This document shows, one piece after another, positions 1-8,277 of a stretch of DNA of 13,180 nucleotides. The notes under the pieces were generated by a model that did not search any database, was not told the origin of the DNA, and worked only from the letters and a program-made list of their open reading frames with translations. The stretch is from positions 1 through 13,180 of the forward strand of contig JADNRV010000785.1 of NCBI GenBank assembly GCA_015499995.1. Direction: 5' to 3'. The translations under genes and the position numbers were made by a program. Each line of letters begins with the position of its first letter. Positions within the stretch are counted from its first letter, which is position 1. Source of the DNA: Flammula alnicola (Eukaryota > Basidiomycota > Agaricomycetes > Agaricales > Strophariaceae).

Positions 1-343
1 AGAACGACACCACGCCAAATGTCCTTCACCCGTCTCTTCCACCACACCCACTATCCCAGCTCACACCAAGTGGAACTCAATCACCTATCTTATTCTTTAT
101 TCGCTCTCATTATGGTCTCCGTATCTACTCAATTCATATCTAGTACTTACAGTTTGCACATTACACTTCTTCCACACGTCGAATAGATTCAGTAACATAT
201 GCACCTTGCCTCCTTTACTTTCTTGTACCTACCCAAATTGTATCCTAAACCGTAGTCGCGTACATATGCCGCCTTCTCGCTGCACGATCATCGCGTTGAA
301 TGTAACCCCATCGAGGGCTGGACGCGCTGACGCGCGTCCCGAT
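1..343. other. Non-genic left flank
   Basis: No open reading frame with coding character and no RNA gene is visible. The stretch is pyrimidine-rich on the + strand. The 12-mer GACGCGCGTCCC at 329-340 recurs at 2590-2601, downstream of the FunK1 pseudogene, so the two sites may mark borders of a duplicated or rearranged block. The last eight bases (336-343, GTCCCGAT) are the left target-site duplication of the element that follows. Confidence 0.6.
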
Positions 344-646
344 TAGGGTTGGGTAAAAAACCCTAGGTTTTTTACCAAACGTTTTTACCGGTAAATTACC
401 GGTAAATTACCAGGTAAATTACCCCCCCTGGCGGCAGGTCTGTGAGGTTTTTACTGCATGGCCACGTGATATATATGAGCCACGCAGGTGGCGAAATTTT
501 TTTTTTAAAAGCCTTACGAAAATCAAATCACGTGATGGTAAATTACCGGTAAAATACTGGTAAATTACCTGTCCCTCTCACAGAAAAAATTTTCTAGGTA
601 AATTACTGGTAAATTACACCCCCTGGAGGTTTTTTACCCAACCCTA
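344..646. mobile_element. Non-autonomous hAT-type MITE, 303 bp, intact ends
   Basis: The element begins TAGGGTTGGGTAAAAAACC (344-362) and ends with the exact reverse complement (628-646): 19-bp perfect terminal inverted repeats. It is flanked on both sides by GTCCCGAT (336-343 and 647-654), a perfect 8-bp target-site duplication. An 8-bp duplication and a T/CAGGG-like terminus are hallmarks of the hAT superfamily. There is no coding capacity. The interior has about seven copies of the palindrome GGTAAATTACC or close variants (390-400, 401-411, 413-423, 537-547, 559-569, 597-607, 608-618), which may be subterminal transposase-binding repeats. The perfect duplication suggests a fairly recent insertion. 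It lies 7 bp upstream of a 13-bp block shared with the FunK1 paralogue. Confidence 0.9.
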
Positions 647-660
647 GTCCCGATACATAG

Positions 661-673
661 ACGCGGTCACGTG
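661..673 (+). promoter_or_regulatory. Conserved CACGTG-containing upstream block of FunK1 pseudogene
   Basis: The 13 bases ACGCGGTCACGTG occur here and identically at 3742-3754, in each case upstream of the first ATG of a FunK1 copy (about 115 bp and 75 bp). Retention of a CACGTG E-box core while surrounding bases have diverged could mean a regulatory site. It may equally be chance retention in a duplicated promoter. Confidence 0.35.
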
Positions 674-788
674 GCCCTTGAAAGTCTACTTAGTTCAAGT
701 TGAACATGCCGCCGCGCGTTAACGGTTGGTCCTGGCAGTGGTTGGTCGCTGCCATTCACCATTACCACTATCACTCAATATTTGAATC

Positions 789-1966
789 ATGGCATCGCAA
801 AGGCTGGGGTCCATACCTACTCCCCAATTATATGCTTCACTTAAGTCGAAGATGCCCCAGACGCCCAAGAAGCCAACCGTTCCGCCTCAAGGCTAACATC
901 ATGCACAGGGACGTCTCGTTGGGAAATATCGTCATGGTCGGAGAGGAGGGGGTCCTCATCGATTGGGAACTGTGCAAACGTATAGGCCGGAGCCCAGCGA
1001 CTGCGTGGTGTGACGAGAAAACAGTAGGTTCAGTTTCCATCCAGTGCTGCTGCTCGATCTCACTCTGTGGTAGGGAACCTTCCAGTTACACAGTGTTGGA
1101 CAGTCATGACTTATCCCCCAAAGTCACGGTCAAAAATCGAATGACTAGTCATGACTAGTCATGACCAGTCAATTTTGATTGACTTTTGACTGATCAACAC
1201 GCACTTCAAAGCAGCCGCACGCGACCCATGGAGACACCACGCATCACGCATCCCATCACGCACCACAGACGCATAGTCGTGTGGGAATTGATTGATGGCT
1301 TCGGTCAAGTCATTGGTTAATTTGACCAATGACTTGACTTTTGCTGACTATGACCGACTTTATTGACTATAGTCAATGACTTGTCCAACACTGTTCCAGT
1401 ATATCTCCGCCCGGTTACTCATGGGCACGACTCAAGAACATAAGACCGGTGACGACCTCGAGTCGTTCGTACACGTCCTGACCACGGTCGCTATCCAATA
1501 CGCTCAGAATGCGCTAACTCCACATGACCGAGGCTATCTTTTGGAGAAGTATGATCATATTGTGGACGGCATCGGTGGGAATGGGAAGGCCGAGTTGTTC
1601 AGAGGGGACTCGCCTTCCATCACGAACATTCGCTTGGGAAAGAAACCGCTCTCTGCGGTCCTCCAGAAGATTTATTCTGGATTTGGGCATCGGTATGGGT
1701 CACTGGCCCAGGAGACGTTGCGGATGACAGACAAGCAAGCTGCTGAGGCGGCGGTGGAGAAGCTCGAGACGCACGAGTGGCTCTACGAAGTTTTGGAGAA
1801 GTCACTCAACAACGAAGAGTGGAAGGCTGCTGGAGACGGACGAGTTGACCAGGAGGTTGTCGGGAGGTCTGAGCATCTGAGGGCAGCACACCAAAAGAGG
1901 AAGTCGATGCTACGCGAGCCTGAGTACGATGAGGAGTGCGATAAAAAGCGGTCTAAAAGACATTGA
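789..1966 (+). pseudogene. FunK1-type protein kinase pseudogene, internally deleted and transposon-interrupted
   Basis: This is a decayed paralogue of the FunK1 gene at 3828-6066. The original ATG at 789 (MASQRLGS...) and about 33 codons are retained. After CCGCCTC the sequence jumps directly to the kinase catalytic loop, HRDVSLGN (about 900-940) followed by LIDWELCKRIG. About 1.37 kb present in the other copy (roughly 3931-5308) is missing, including the whole N-lobe. Read from ATG 789, the frame hits TAA a few codons past the junction. The intron before the C-terminal exon is still recognisable (1024-1073, GT...TAG). A 303-bp element sits at 1091-1393. The C-terminal exon (about 1394-1966) stays open, with the motifs TGDDLESFVHVL and SGFGHRYGSLAQ and a basic KRSKRH end. 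Homology with the other copy continues into the 3' flank to about 2080. Without an ATP-binding lobe it cannot be an active kinase. Confidence 0.88.
1091..1393. mobile_element. Non-autonomous inverted-repeat element (hAT-like MITE), 303 bp, inside the FunK1 pseudogene
   Basis: The left end reads CAGTGTTGGACAGTCATGAC. The right end, reverse-complemented, reads CAGTGTTGGACAAGTCATTGAC, so the inverted repeats match apart from two inserted bases. The intact FunK1 copy is continuous at this point (CCTTCCAGTTCATATCC at 5499-5515), giving an empty site. In the pseudogene, TTCCAGTT (1080-1087) precedes the element after a 3-bp gap, and TTCCAGTA (1394-1401) follows it: an imperfect 8-bp direct repeat, as expected of a hAT insertion. 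The interior has tandem GACTAGTCATGAC-like palindromes (1141-1171 and near the right end) and no ORF of its own. Confidence 0.82.
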
Positions 1967-2633
1967 TAACGAAATGGGAAGGGATAGTCTAGAATTTGTT
2001 GCTCTCAATATCTTTGCTTAGCTTTCGTTTCGCATTTCTACCACATCTGTACCACCTTGCATCCATTGTATAGCGATCATCAAAAGAAAGAAATAGGCTA
2101 GGTACCCCACAGTTTCCCAGGCCGTTTCTGAGCGCTTCTGCTGGTTATTTCGCGTTTTCGGTTCCGTTTTTCGCACGGAGAGGCTGAAATCAAGGTTTTG
2201 CCCTCCATTTCTGCATGACATTGCACCCCAACGAAGCGACGCGTGATCGGAATGCACTACTATATATGGAATATAATTCTAAATGGGGATAGTACTGCAG
2301 GTGAGGTGCTGAGATTTATAGTGGAGACAGGCAACTCCGGCCAAATTCCTGTGTTGTTTGCATCTGTTCTTTCACCACCAGAATTGCGGTCTCGCATGCA
2401 TACTGTACTCCCCATTGTAGATGTCTAGATGTGCACGTACTTTACATTCGAGCATTATAGTTGCTTGCATGTTTTTTCATTTTCTATGAATATGTATGAT
2501 CTACTTTCCACCATGGTTCAAGCTTGAGTTTCATGGAATATGGAAGTTCACTGTATACTTGGCTCATGCCAAACTCCATCCTCGAGGTTGACGCGCGTCC
2601 CTTGCATAATGATTCAGATATTCAAATTGTCAA
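1967..2633. other. Non-genic spacer downstream of the FunK1 pseudogene
   Basis: The first ~110 bp resemble the 3' flank of the intact FunK1 copy (shared AGAATTTGTT, CTCAATA, CTTTGCTTAG and CGCATTTCTACCAC) and are the old 3' UTR. The rest is AT-rich with only short open frames lacking coding character. The 12-mer GACGCGCGTCCC (2590-2601) repeats 329-340. Confidence 0.6.
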
Positions 2634-3694
2634 TCCCAGTGAAAAACGACACGAGCAGAATCGAGTACAGTAGAGTAGCTTCGAGTGAAATGATTTGCCA
2701 TCAATCCAATCGATACCACTCGATTTTGTCCGAAAAATGAGAACCGCTCGAAAATTCTTAGAGCCGCATCGAGTAGGATCCCGTCCTCTCGAGTGAAATG
2801 ATGCCAAGGCAGATATTTCAGAATTCACTCAATTCTACTCTAAGAGGCTACATTGATATGGCTTGTTTTCGAGCAAGATAGAGTGCTCTTGTGTCTCATC
2901 AATCCATTCTCATGGCAGATAGAGAGCTCGTGATTGGTTCAATTTCACATTCATTTGGTAATTCTACTACTGATTCGCACTAGAATCTGACACTACCACT
3001 ACTACCGAACAGTCACAGTCTACCCACAGAGGTACTTCCTACTGAGCTGCCTCCTTCCACGGTGTGAGCCAAGTCTTGCTTGTGCGGACATATGTCTGGA
3101 ATTAGGAGAGGCACTGACAGTGAACATACCTGCTCGACGACCTGTCCTCCACGGTGCTCCACCAATGCCGAGATTGTACTTGAGCTTGAATATCAAGAAG
3201 GAACAGCCTATAAACAAAATGTAAGTCTGTGATACATAAGACGGATCGCGAAGATGGGGTCTCAAGAAGCTCCAGACTCCAGGTCATGCCTAACATGAAG
3301 ACCACGGTAAGGATATTCGACATAAGGAGGAGGTAACAGCTTACAACATACTGGAGACGACGACGACGCGGAAGCGTGGATATGGATAGGATGGAAGGGA
3401 GAGGGTAACTTGATGCAGGCTCGTTGCAGTACGTGGCAAAGGAAGAAGTTCAAGTTGAACGTTGCGAACTTTGAAATTACTGAAGTACTCATAATTTGTC
3501 AGCTCTTTCCACGCCCCAATTCTGAACAAGATACGACCGTCGGACCGCCAAGAATCAAGGGTTCGGCAAAGTATTTGATAAGAATCAGTTTCGTTGAGCA
3601 CATTCGAGTCTCAATCAATATCACTCGAAAGCTTTTGATGAACTCGATTTGACACGATACCACTCAATCTCACTCATGTCGTTTTTCACTGGGA
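2634..3694. mobile_element. Probable old non-autonomous DNA transposon (~1.06 kb) bounded by inverted repeats
   Basis: TCCCAGTGAAAAACGACA at 2634-2651 is repeated exactly in inverse orientation at 3677-3694. Weaker inverted similarity continues inward for about 15 bases (CGAGCAGAATCGAGT against TGAGTGAGATTGAGT). Both subterminal zones carry many CGAGT/ACTCG words (about 2650-2835 and 3600-3670). The outside flanks are ATTGTCAA on the left and CATGTCAA on the right, which may be a degenerate 8-bp target duplication (6 of 8). The CAGTG terminus would fit a hAT-type element. No transposase is recognisable. On the minus strand a plausible 62-bp GT-AG intron links short frames around 3100-3600, but the translation is unfamiliar and is not called as a gene. 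Confidence 0.55.
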
Positions 3695-3741
3695 CATGTC
3701 AATGTCCATGTGACGTGAAATCTCGTTAAATTTATACACAC

Positions 3742-3754
3742 ACGCGGTCACGTG
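3742..3754 (+). promoter_or_regulatory. Conserved CACGTG-containing upstream block of the FunK1 gene
   Basis: Identical to 661-673 upstream of the pseudogene copy. It contains the E-box core CACGTG and lies about 75 bp before the ATG at 3828. Regulatory function is inferred from conservation between two otherwise diverged promoters. Confidence 0.35.
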
Positions 3755-3827
3755 CACTTTCAAACTCCGATCCCCTAGTTGAACGCGGTTGCCAACTTGC
3801 CCTCACCCGTACCACTCACCTTGAATC

Positions 3828-6066
3828 ATGGCGTCGCAAAGGCTGGGGCCCATACCTCCTGCCCAATTTTATGCCTCACTCAAGCCGAAGATGCCCCAGA
3901 CGCCCAAGAAGCCAACCGTTCCGCCTCCTCTCAAGAACACCTTTCCACAACCGACTCAGCTCCATAGTGCCACAAACGTCGACCAACGTATACCAGGAGG
4001 ATGCCTTCGTCAAAGCAGCCATCGAGATGAAGGGAAAGTTCTGGGGACCTGTTCCAGTCGACCAATTCTTCCAAGAATTCCTTGACATTGAGGCCCCGCC
4101 CTTGCCAGAGGTTGACTACGAAAGTCTCGCTGACGTAGCGAGGCTTAGGACGGAACCAGAGATGTATGATCCGCTGGTAAGTCATTTTTTTGTTGTTACG
4201 AGCAGGCACTCACCCAGCCCAGATCGCTGCACTCAAGCCTTTTTGTAAAGGCATCAAGCTTGTCAACACGTCGACTGTGCCGGACCCGGAGTCTGATGTC
4301 CTTTTTGACCATTGCGTCAAACCTGACATTGGTATCTACGCCGAAAAAGATGCTCCCAAGCCTGGCGAGTGTATTACTCAGGCAAAGCTCATGACGGGGT
4401 CCGGGGAGCTAAAGAACGACGCCTCGTATGAACCATTTACACTGGACCAGCCACTATACTCCATTGACGCCAAGCAACCGTTCGAGCGGGACACAACGCG
4501 AGCTCGTGATACGCGTGGCCAGCTTGCCATATACGCCAATGCCGTCCAGGCTACGCAGTTCCGAACGCACTCGTTCTCTTTCTTTATCAACCAAACCAGC
4601 TGCCGACTCATACACTGGAGCCGAAGCTGCGCCATCGTCACGGAAGTGTTCGATTACACAGAAACGAAATGGCTCCCTATGTTCTTCTGGCACCTTTCAC
4701 ATGCCGACAAAAGCATTCGAGGTACTGACACCACCTTCCGTCGCGTCCGCGGCGGCGACGAGGCGGTGAACGCTCGCGAGGTCCTCGACCTCAAGGATAC
4801 AGATCGACTCTACAAGGTCTCCGTTAAAGATGATGTCACGAAAAAGAAAACTTTTTATATCGTGCACGAACCGTTCACGAACAATCACATCTTCCCACTT
4901 GGTCGCGGTACAAGATGTTTCAAGGCTTACGACTGTCAGACGGAAGCAGTCGTCTTATTGAAGGACACATGGCGGGTGTCGAAGTATGAGCCAGAGGGTG
5001 ATGTCTATCGGGAGCTCCATGAGAAAGGTGTTCGCAATATTGCTAAATTCATTACGGCTGGCGATGTGGGCCACGTGTGCGGAGAGATGCAGAAATTCAG
5101 TTCGTCTGCAAAAGCCAAACTCCCCCGTCTCCACATGCATTACCGGCTTGTCCTTGGCACAGTGGGCACGTCTCTAAAGCAGTTTTCGTCGACGTGGCAA
5201 ATGGTTAACGCAGTGAAATGTGCTCTGCTTGGTAACGTTCTTTCCCGCATCTCCATGACGTTGACTGCTGACAGACGTTATTCTCCAGCGCATTGGGACG
5301 CGGTGACGAAAGCTAACATCCTGCACAGGGACGTCTCGTTGGGGAACATTATCATGGTAGGAGAGGAGGGGATCCTCATCGATTGGGAACTATGCAAACG
5401 TATTGGCCGGGGTCCAACGACTGCGAGATGTGACGAGAAAACGGTATGTTCGGTTTCCATCCAGTTCTGCTGCTCGATCTCACTCTGTCACAGGGAACCT
5501 TCCAGTTCATATCCGCCCGGCTGCTCATGGGTGATACTGAAGAACATAAGACTGGCGACGATCTTGAGTCTTTCGTACACGTCCTGACCATGGTCGCTAT
5601 CAAATATGCTCGAAATACATTGAATGCACGCCGACGAACCTTTCTTTTGAAGAAGTTTGACTCTACTCTGGCCGGCGTTGGTGGAGATGATAAGGCGGCG
5701 AAGTTCAGAGAGGACTCGTCTGCCATCACGCACATTGACTTGGAACAGAAACCGTTCTCCGAGGTCCTCGAGAACATTTATTCCGGATTTGGGCATCGGT
5801 ATGGGTCACTGGCCCAGGGGATGTTGCAGAAGACAGACAAGCGCGCTGCTGAGGCAGAGATCAAGAAGCTCGAGACGCACGACTGGCTTTATGGTGTTTT
5901 GGAGGATGCTCTCAAGAACATCACATGGAAGGCTGCCGAAGATGGACGAGTTTACCAAGAGGTTCTTGAAGAGGATATGCATATGACTGCAGGGCAGAAA
6001 AAGAGGAAGTCGATGCTTTCCGAGTACGACGAGGAGCGCGATGAAAAGCGTACTAAAAGACATTGA
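3828..6066 (+). CDS. FunK1-family fungal-type protein kinase (5' end ambiguous)
   Basis: Predicted Ser/Thr kinase-like protein of the FunK1 family, probably intracellular; substrate unknown. Introns read directly: 4177-4222 (GTAAGT...CCAG), 5232-5288 (GTAACG...CCAG, 57 bp, in frame) and 5444-5493 (GTATGT...ACAG). Exons 4223-5231, 5289-5443 and 5494-6066 join in phase. Family landmarks in order: EDAFVKAAIEMKGKFWGPVP; RDTRGQLAIYANAVQATQFR; a G-rich loop (LGRGTR) with a likely Lys in VVLLKD; catalytic HRDVSLGN (codons from 5324); IDWE in place of DFG (5381-5389), as is common in this family; TGDDLESFVHVL; and a Lys/Arg-rich tail. The ATG at 3828 has the better context (A at -3, G at +4) and is conserved in the pseudogene, but its frame ends at 4085. 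The body frame is open from ATG 3871, giving 680 residues. A 79-bp intron with a poor donor (3918-3996) would join ATG 3828 to the body. Otherwise the copy carries a frameshift. Confidence 0.85.
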
Positions 6067-6368
6067 CACCGGCATAGAATAAATAGTCCAGAATTTGTTT
6101 TTCTCAATACCTTTGCTTAGTTGTTGCCTCGCATTTCTACCACCTGCACTACCTTGTAATAGCTATCGTCATATTATGTATAAGTAAATAGTTGTCAAAT
6201 TGCATGATTTGTTTTATAATTTTCTGGAATGACATTGTCCAAGTCACGCGAGAATCCATGTGGTGGCAATACCGTTACGAGTCTGGATCGAAATTGGTCT
6301 CGCCCGCCAATTGTCACAAGTGAGAGCGAAAAACGGCAAAATCAGGAATATCGATGTAATTTTCATGA
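6067..6368. other. 3' flank of FunK1 gene, no gene seen
   Basis: The first ~110 bp are homologous to the pseudogene's 3' flank. An AATAAA-like polyadenylation signal (AGAATAAATAG, near 6078) lies just past the stop codon. The remainder is AT-rich and shows no convincing coding signal. Confidence 0.5.
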
Positions 6369-6772
6369 CGGTCCAACAGCAGGGCTGTTCTGCAGTGTGT
6401 CAGGAAGCGTGCAGTGCCTAGGCGGCAGAGAGTTCGAGGAATGGGAAGGCTCGGGCTTTTGTATATGGATTTCGGCAAGCAGGTAGGATCCCCAGATACT
6501 TCGAGTGGCTAAATTCATAGTTCAAAGGTCACGTTGCGTATGATCTCATTAACGACTCACCGAAATCGGTTGATGAGTATGACCCAGATAGAGATGGATG
6601 CATTAGCGAGGTGGGTGCGCCGATTTCACGGCCACGGTGAAGACTGGGAGAAGACGTGGTTGTCCAAGTACTCAATCGGGAAGAATCCGCAGGCAAGCTG
6701 TTACGTCGCACGTGCTCCGTTGTTTTTGGTTCTGGAGATATTCTGAAGGCATTTGTTTCGATATCCCTATAG
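6369..6772 (+). pseudogene. Unidentified coding remnant
   Basis: The family is not recognised. A frame from 6369 reads 38 codons ending GLLYMDFGKQ (6482). It meets a GTAGGA...TTCATAG candidate intron (6483-6520, only 38 bp) and continues in phase from 6521 as FKGHVAYDLINDSPKSVDEY, then DPDRDGCISE. A TGA at 6638-6640 breaks it; the same frame then stays open to TAG at 6770-6772, passing RRTCSVVFGSGDILKAF. DPDRDGCIS resembles the start of an EF-hand loop but lacks the acidic residue at position 12, so no calcium-binding claim is made. No credible start codon is seen. The phase agreement and codon texture suggest decayed coding sequence, but chance is possible. Confidence 0.3.
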
Positions 6773-6845
6773 CTAGCAGATGAGCTAAATCTCCAGTCTA
6801 GCATATCGTTGAACCTTCAATATTCTTCTAATTAAATATTTTACT

Positions 6846-7456
6846 TCACTCACCACCAAGGGAAGAAAATAATACTTCGGTAGTTTCCCGAGATTTTTCC
6901 TCTAGCTTGGAGACGTCAACATGTATCCCTAGTCGTTCCGCTTTCTCCTTGGTCAGCTGAATATGCTTTCTCTGCCCAGAAACCATCTGTAAACAAATTA
7001 ATGGAAATTAGAACCAACAACGAAAAGAAGCTCGAGAGCAAGGTTACCAATAGCCCGACGCGTATTTTGTCGATTCTCTGTGTCAATTCCAGGAGCGTCC
7101 ATGATTTCGACCATACTCGCAAGATTTTGATGATGTTAGAAGTGGGCATCGTAACAAACACGAGAGACTCCATCTCAGTCTCTAGACTAATCAGTCTGAT
7201 TCAGATCAATGACCTACGAAGATGTAATTATTGCTTACCATTCCAGGACCTCCAAAAGGTTAGCAAGCTTGACTACATCCTCTGAGGGTAGCCAGCCTTC
7301 CTTCTCCAGGTCGTTCCAAAGGGTCCGCGTTTGAGTGAAAAGATCGGCAACACGTAGATACTGTCTCCACGGTACGAAGTTGCGCAAGACGCCGATGCAA
7401 GAAAATATAAAAGTGAGGAAAGATAGAATCGCCAGAGCAAAGCTGATTGGGTCCAT
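6846..7456 (-). CDS. Small membrane-anchored helical protein, three exons (165 aa)
   Basis: Minus-strand gene with exons 7456-7239, 7186-7048 and 6986-6846. The introns are 7238-7187 (GTAAGC...TTAG, 52 bp) and 7047-6987 (GTAACC...ACAG, 61 bp). Phases close exactly to 166 codons including TGA. The start at 7456 (MDPISFAL...) puts a single hydrophobic segment at about residues 4-25; an upstream in-frame ATG at 7480 would add 8 residues. Next comes an amphipathic stretch with FTQTRTLWNDLEKEGWLPSE (about residues 41-60). The C-terminal third is charged and probably coiled-coil (QLTKEKAERLGI, SKLEEKSRETTEV). Similar short one-helix proteins of unknown function are familiar from agaricomycete genomes, but I cannot name the family. 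A likely topology is an N-terminal membrane anchor with a cytosolic helical tail. Confidence 0.68.
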
Positions 7457-8277
7457 TCCCAAGAGCGAGATCATGTACAATAAACTTTGTGAAGTGTGCA
7501 GGTCGGATGGGGAGTCTTGATGTCGGATGGTTCGAGAAGGAAAAGCGCTTTTGTAGCGTCTTGCTCACGTTACACATGAGGAGTCGGCAGCTTGACCCAC
7601 AAATTTCCTTTAGAAACGCAAGGGATTTTGGGAAACCATAAGGGCGTGAGGCCTTCGAAGGAGTTGTGAGTCATTAGGCGATGCAAGATGGTCAGAAAAT
7701 ATAAAACCCATTAAAAGGCGCCCAAAACAGATCCTCCTTCCATATTAGGTGCTCGGCTTGTTGCGCACCACGGATTTCATGTCATACACGAGGATATACT
7801 TCTGACCAATGCCATCTCCTGTTATTTCATGCCACTGCCACCTTCCAACTCCTGGACGCCGTAAGCAGAAGAAATTTCCACATCGATTTCCACGACTCTT
7901 GCATCGCAGATGCAATCCTGTAGTTATTCATAGAATCGCCACCGATTAGTCTAGATATAAATGCTTACAGGATCAACTTAAAACATGGAGACAGAGAGAC
8001 ACGCACAACTCGGAATTGTTCACTCGCGAGGGGTCCAGAGATGTTTTTCTTCCGGTAAGTAGTGGTAAATATTGTCGAATTCTGAGTCTTCCATGTTAAT
8101 GAAGAATATTCATGCTCAAAGAGACTAGGCGATGCTGAAACACCCGTCTACGGGCAAGTGAGAATTTGCATGAAGTCACTGTGCTCGCGTGATGTTTCCG
8201 CATGTCCATTATTATGTCAGCAATCCCAAAAAAGTAAGAAGTTCCCATTTGGTGAACCTTGCTCACCTTGTTACACC
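7457..8277. other. Intergenic region between divergent genes
   Basis: About 820 bp separate the minus-strand membrane protein gene from the plus-strand kinase-like gene, so both promoters should lie here. AT-rich TATA-like words occur at about 7698-7707 (AATATAAAAC) and 7955-7961 (ATATAAA), but neither is at a convincing distance from a start codon. The open frames here are short and lack coding character. No repeats or RNA genes are recognised. Confidence 0.45.

Noticed and set aside
344..362. TTAGGG-like sequence suggesting an interstitial telomeric repeat
   Set aside because: Only one TTAGGG-like word occurs, it overlaps the first bases of an exact transposon terminal repeat, and the same word appears inverted at the other end.
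2590..2601. GACGCGCGTCCC 12-mer shared with 329-340 as transposon or segmental-duplication borders
   Set aside because: It is short, CG-rich and partly self-palindromic. Surrounding bases align only weakly, so no boundary claim is made.
3020..3601. Possible minus-strand gene inside the 2634-3694 block
   Set aside because: A 62-bp GT-AG intron can be drawn, but the translation resembles no family I know and further exon joins are arbitrary.
7081..7135. A 39-bp intron (GTATGG...ACACAG) in the membrane-protein gene
   Set aside because: It is shorter than the other introns in that gene, and the frame is open and helix-like without removing it.
7001..7285. Plus-strand open frame of 94 codons
   Set aside because: It runs antisense through exons and introns of the membrane-protein gene, whose splice phases close exactly.
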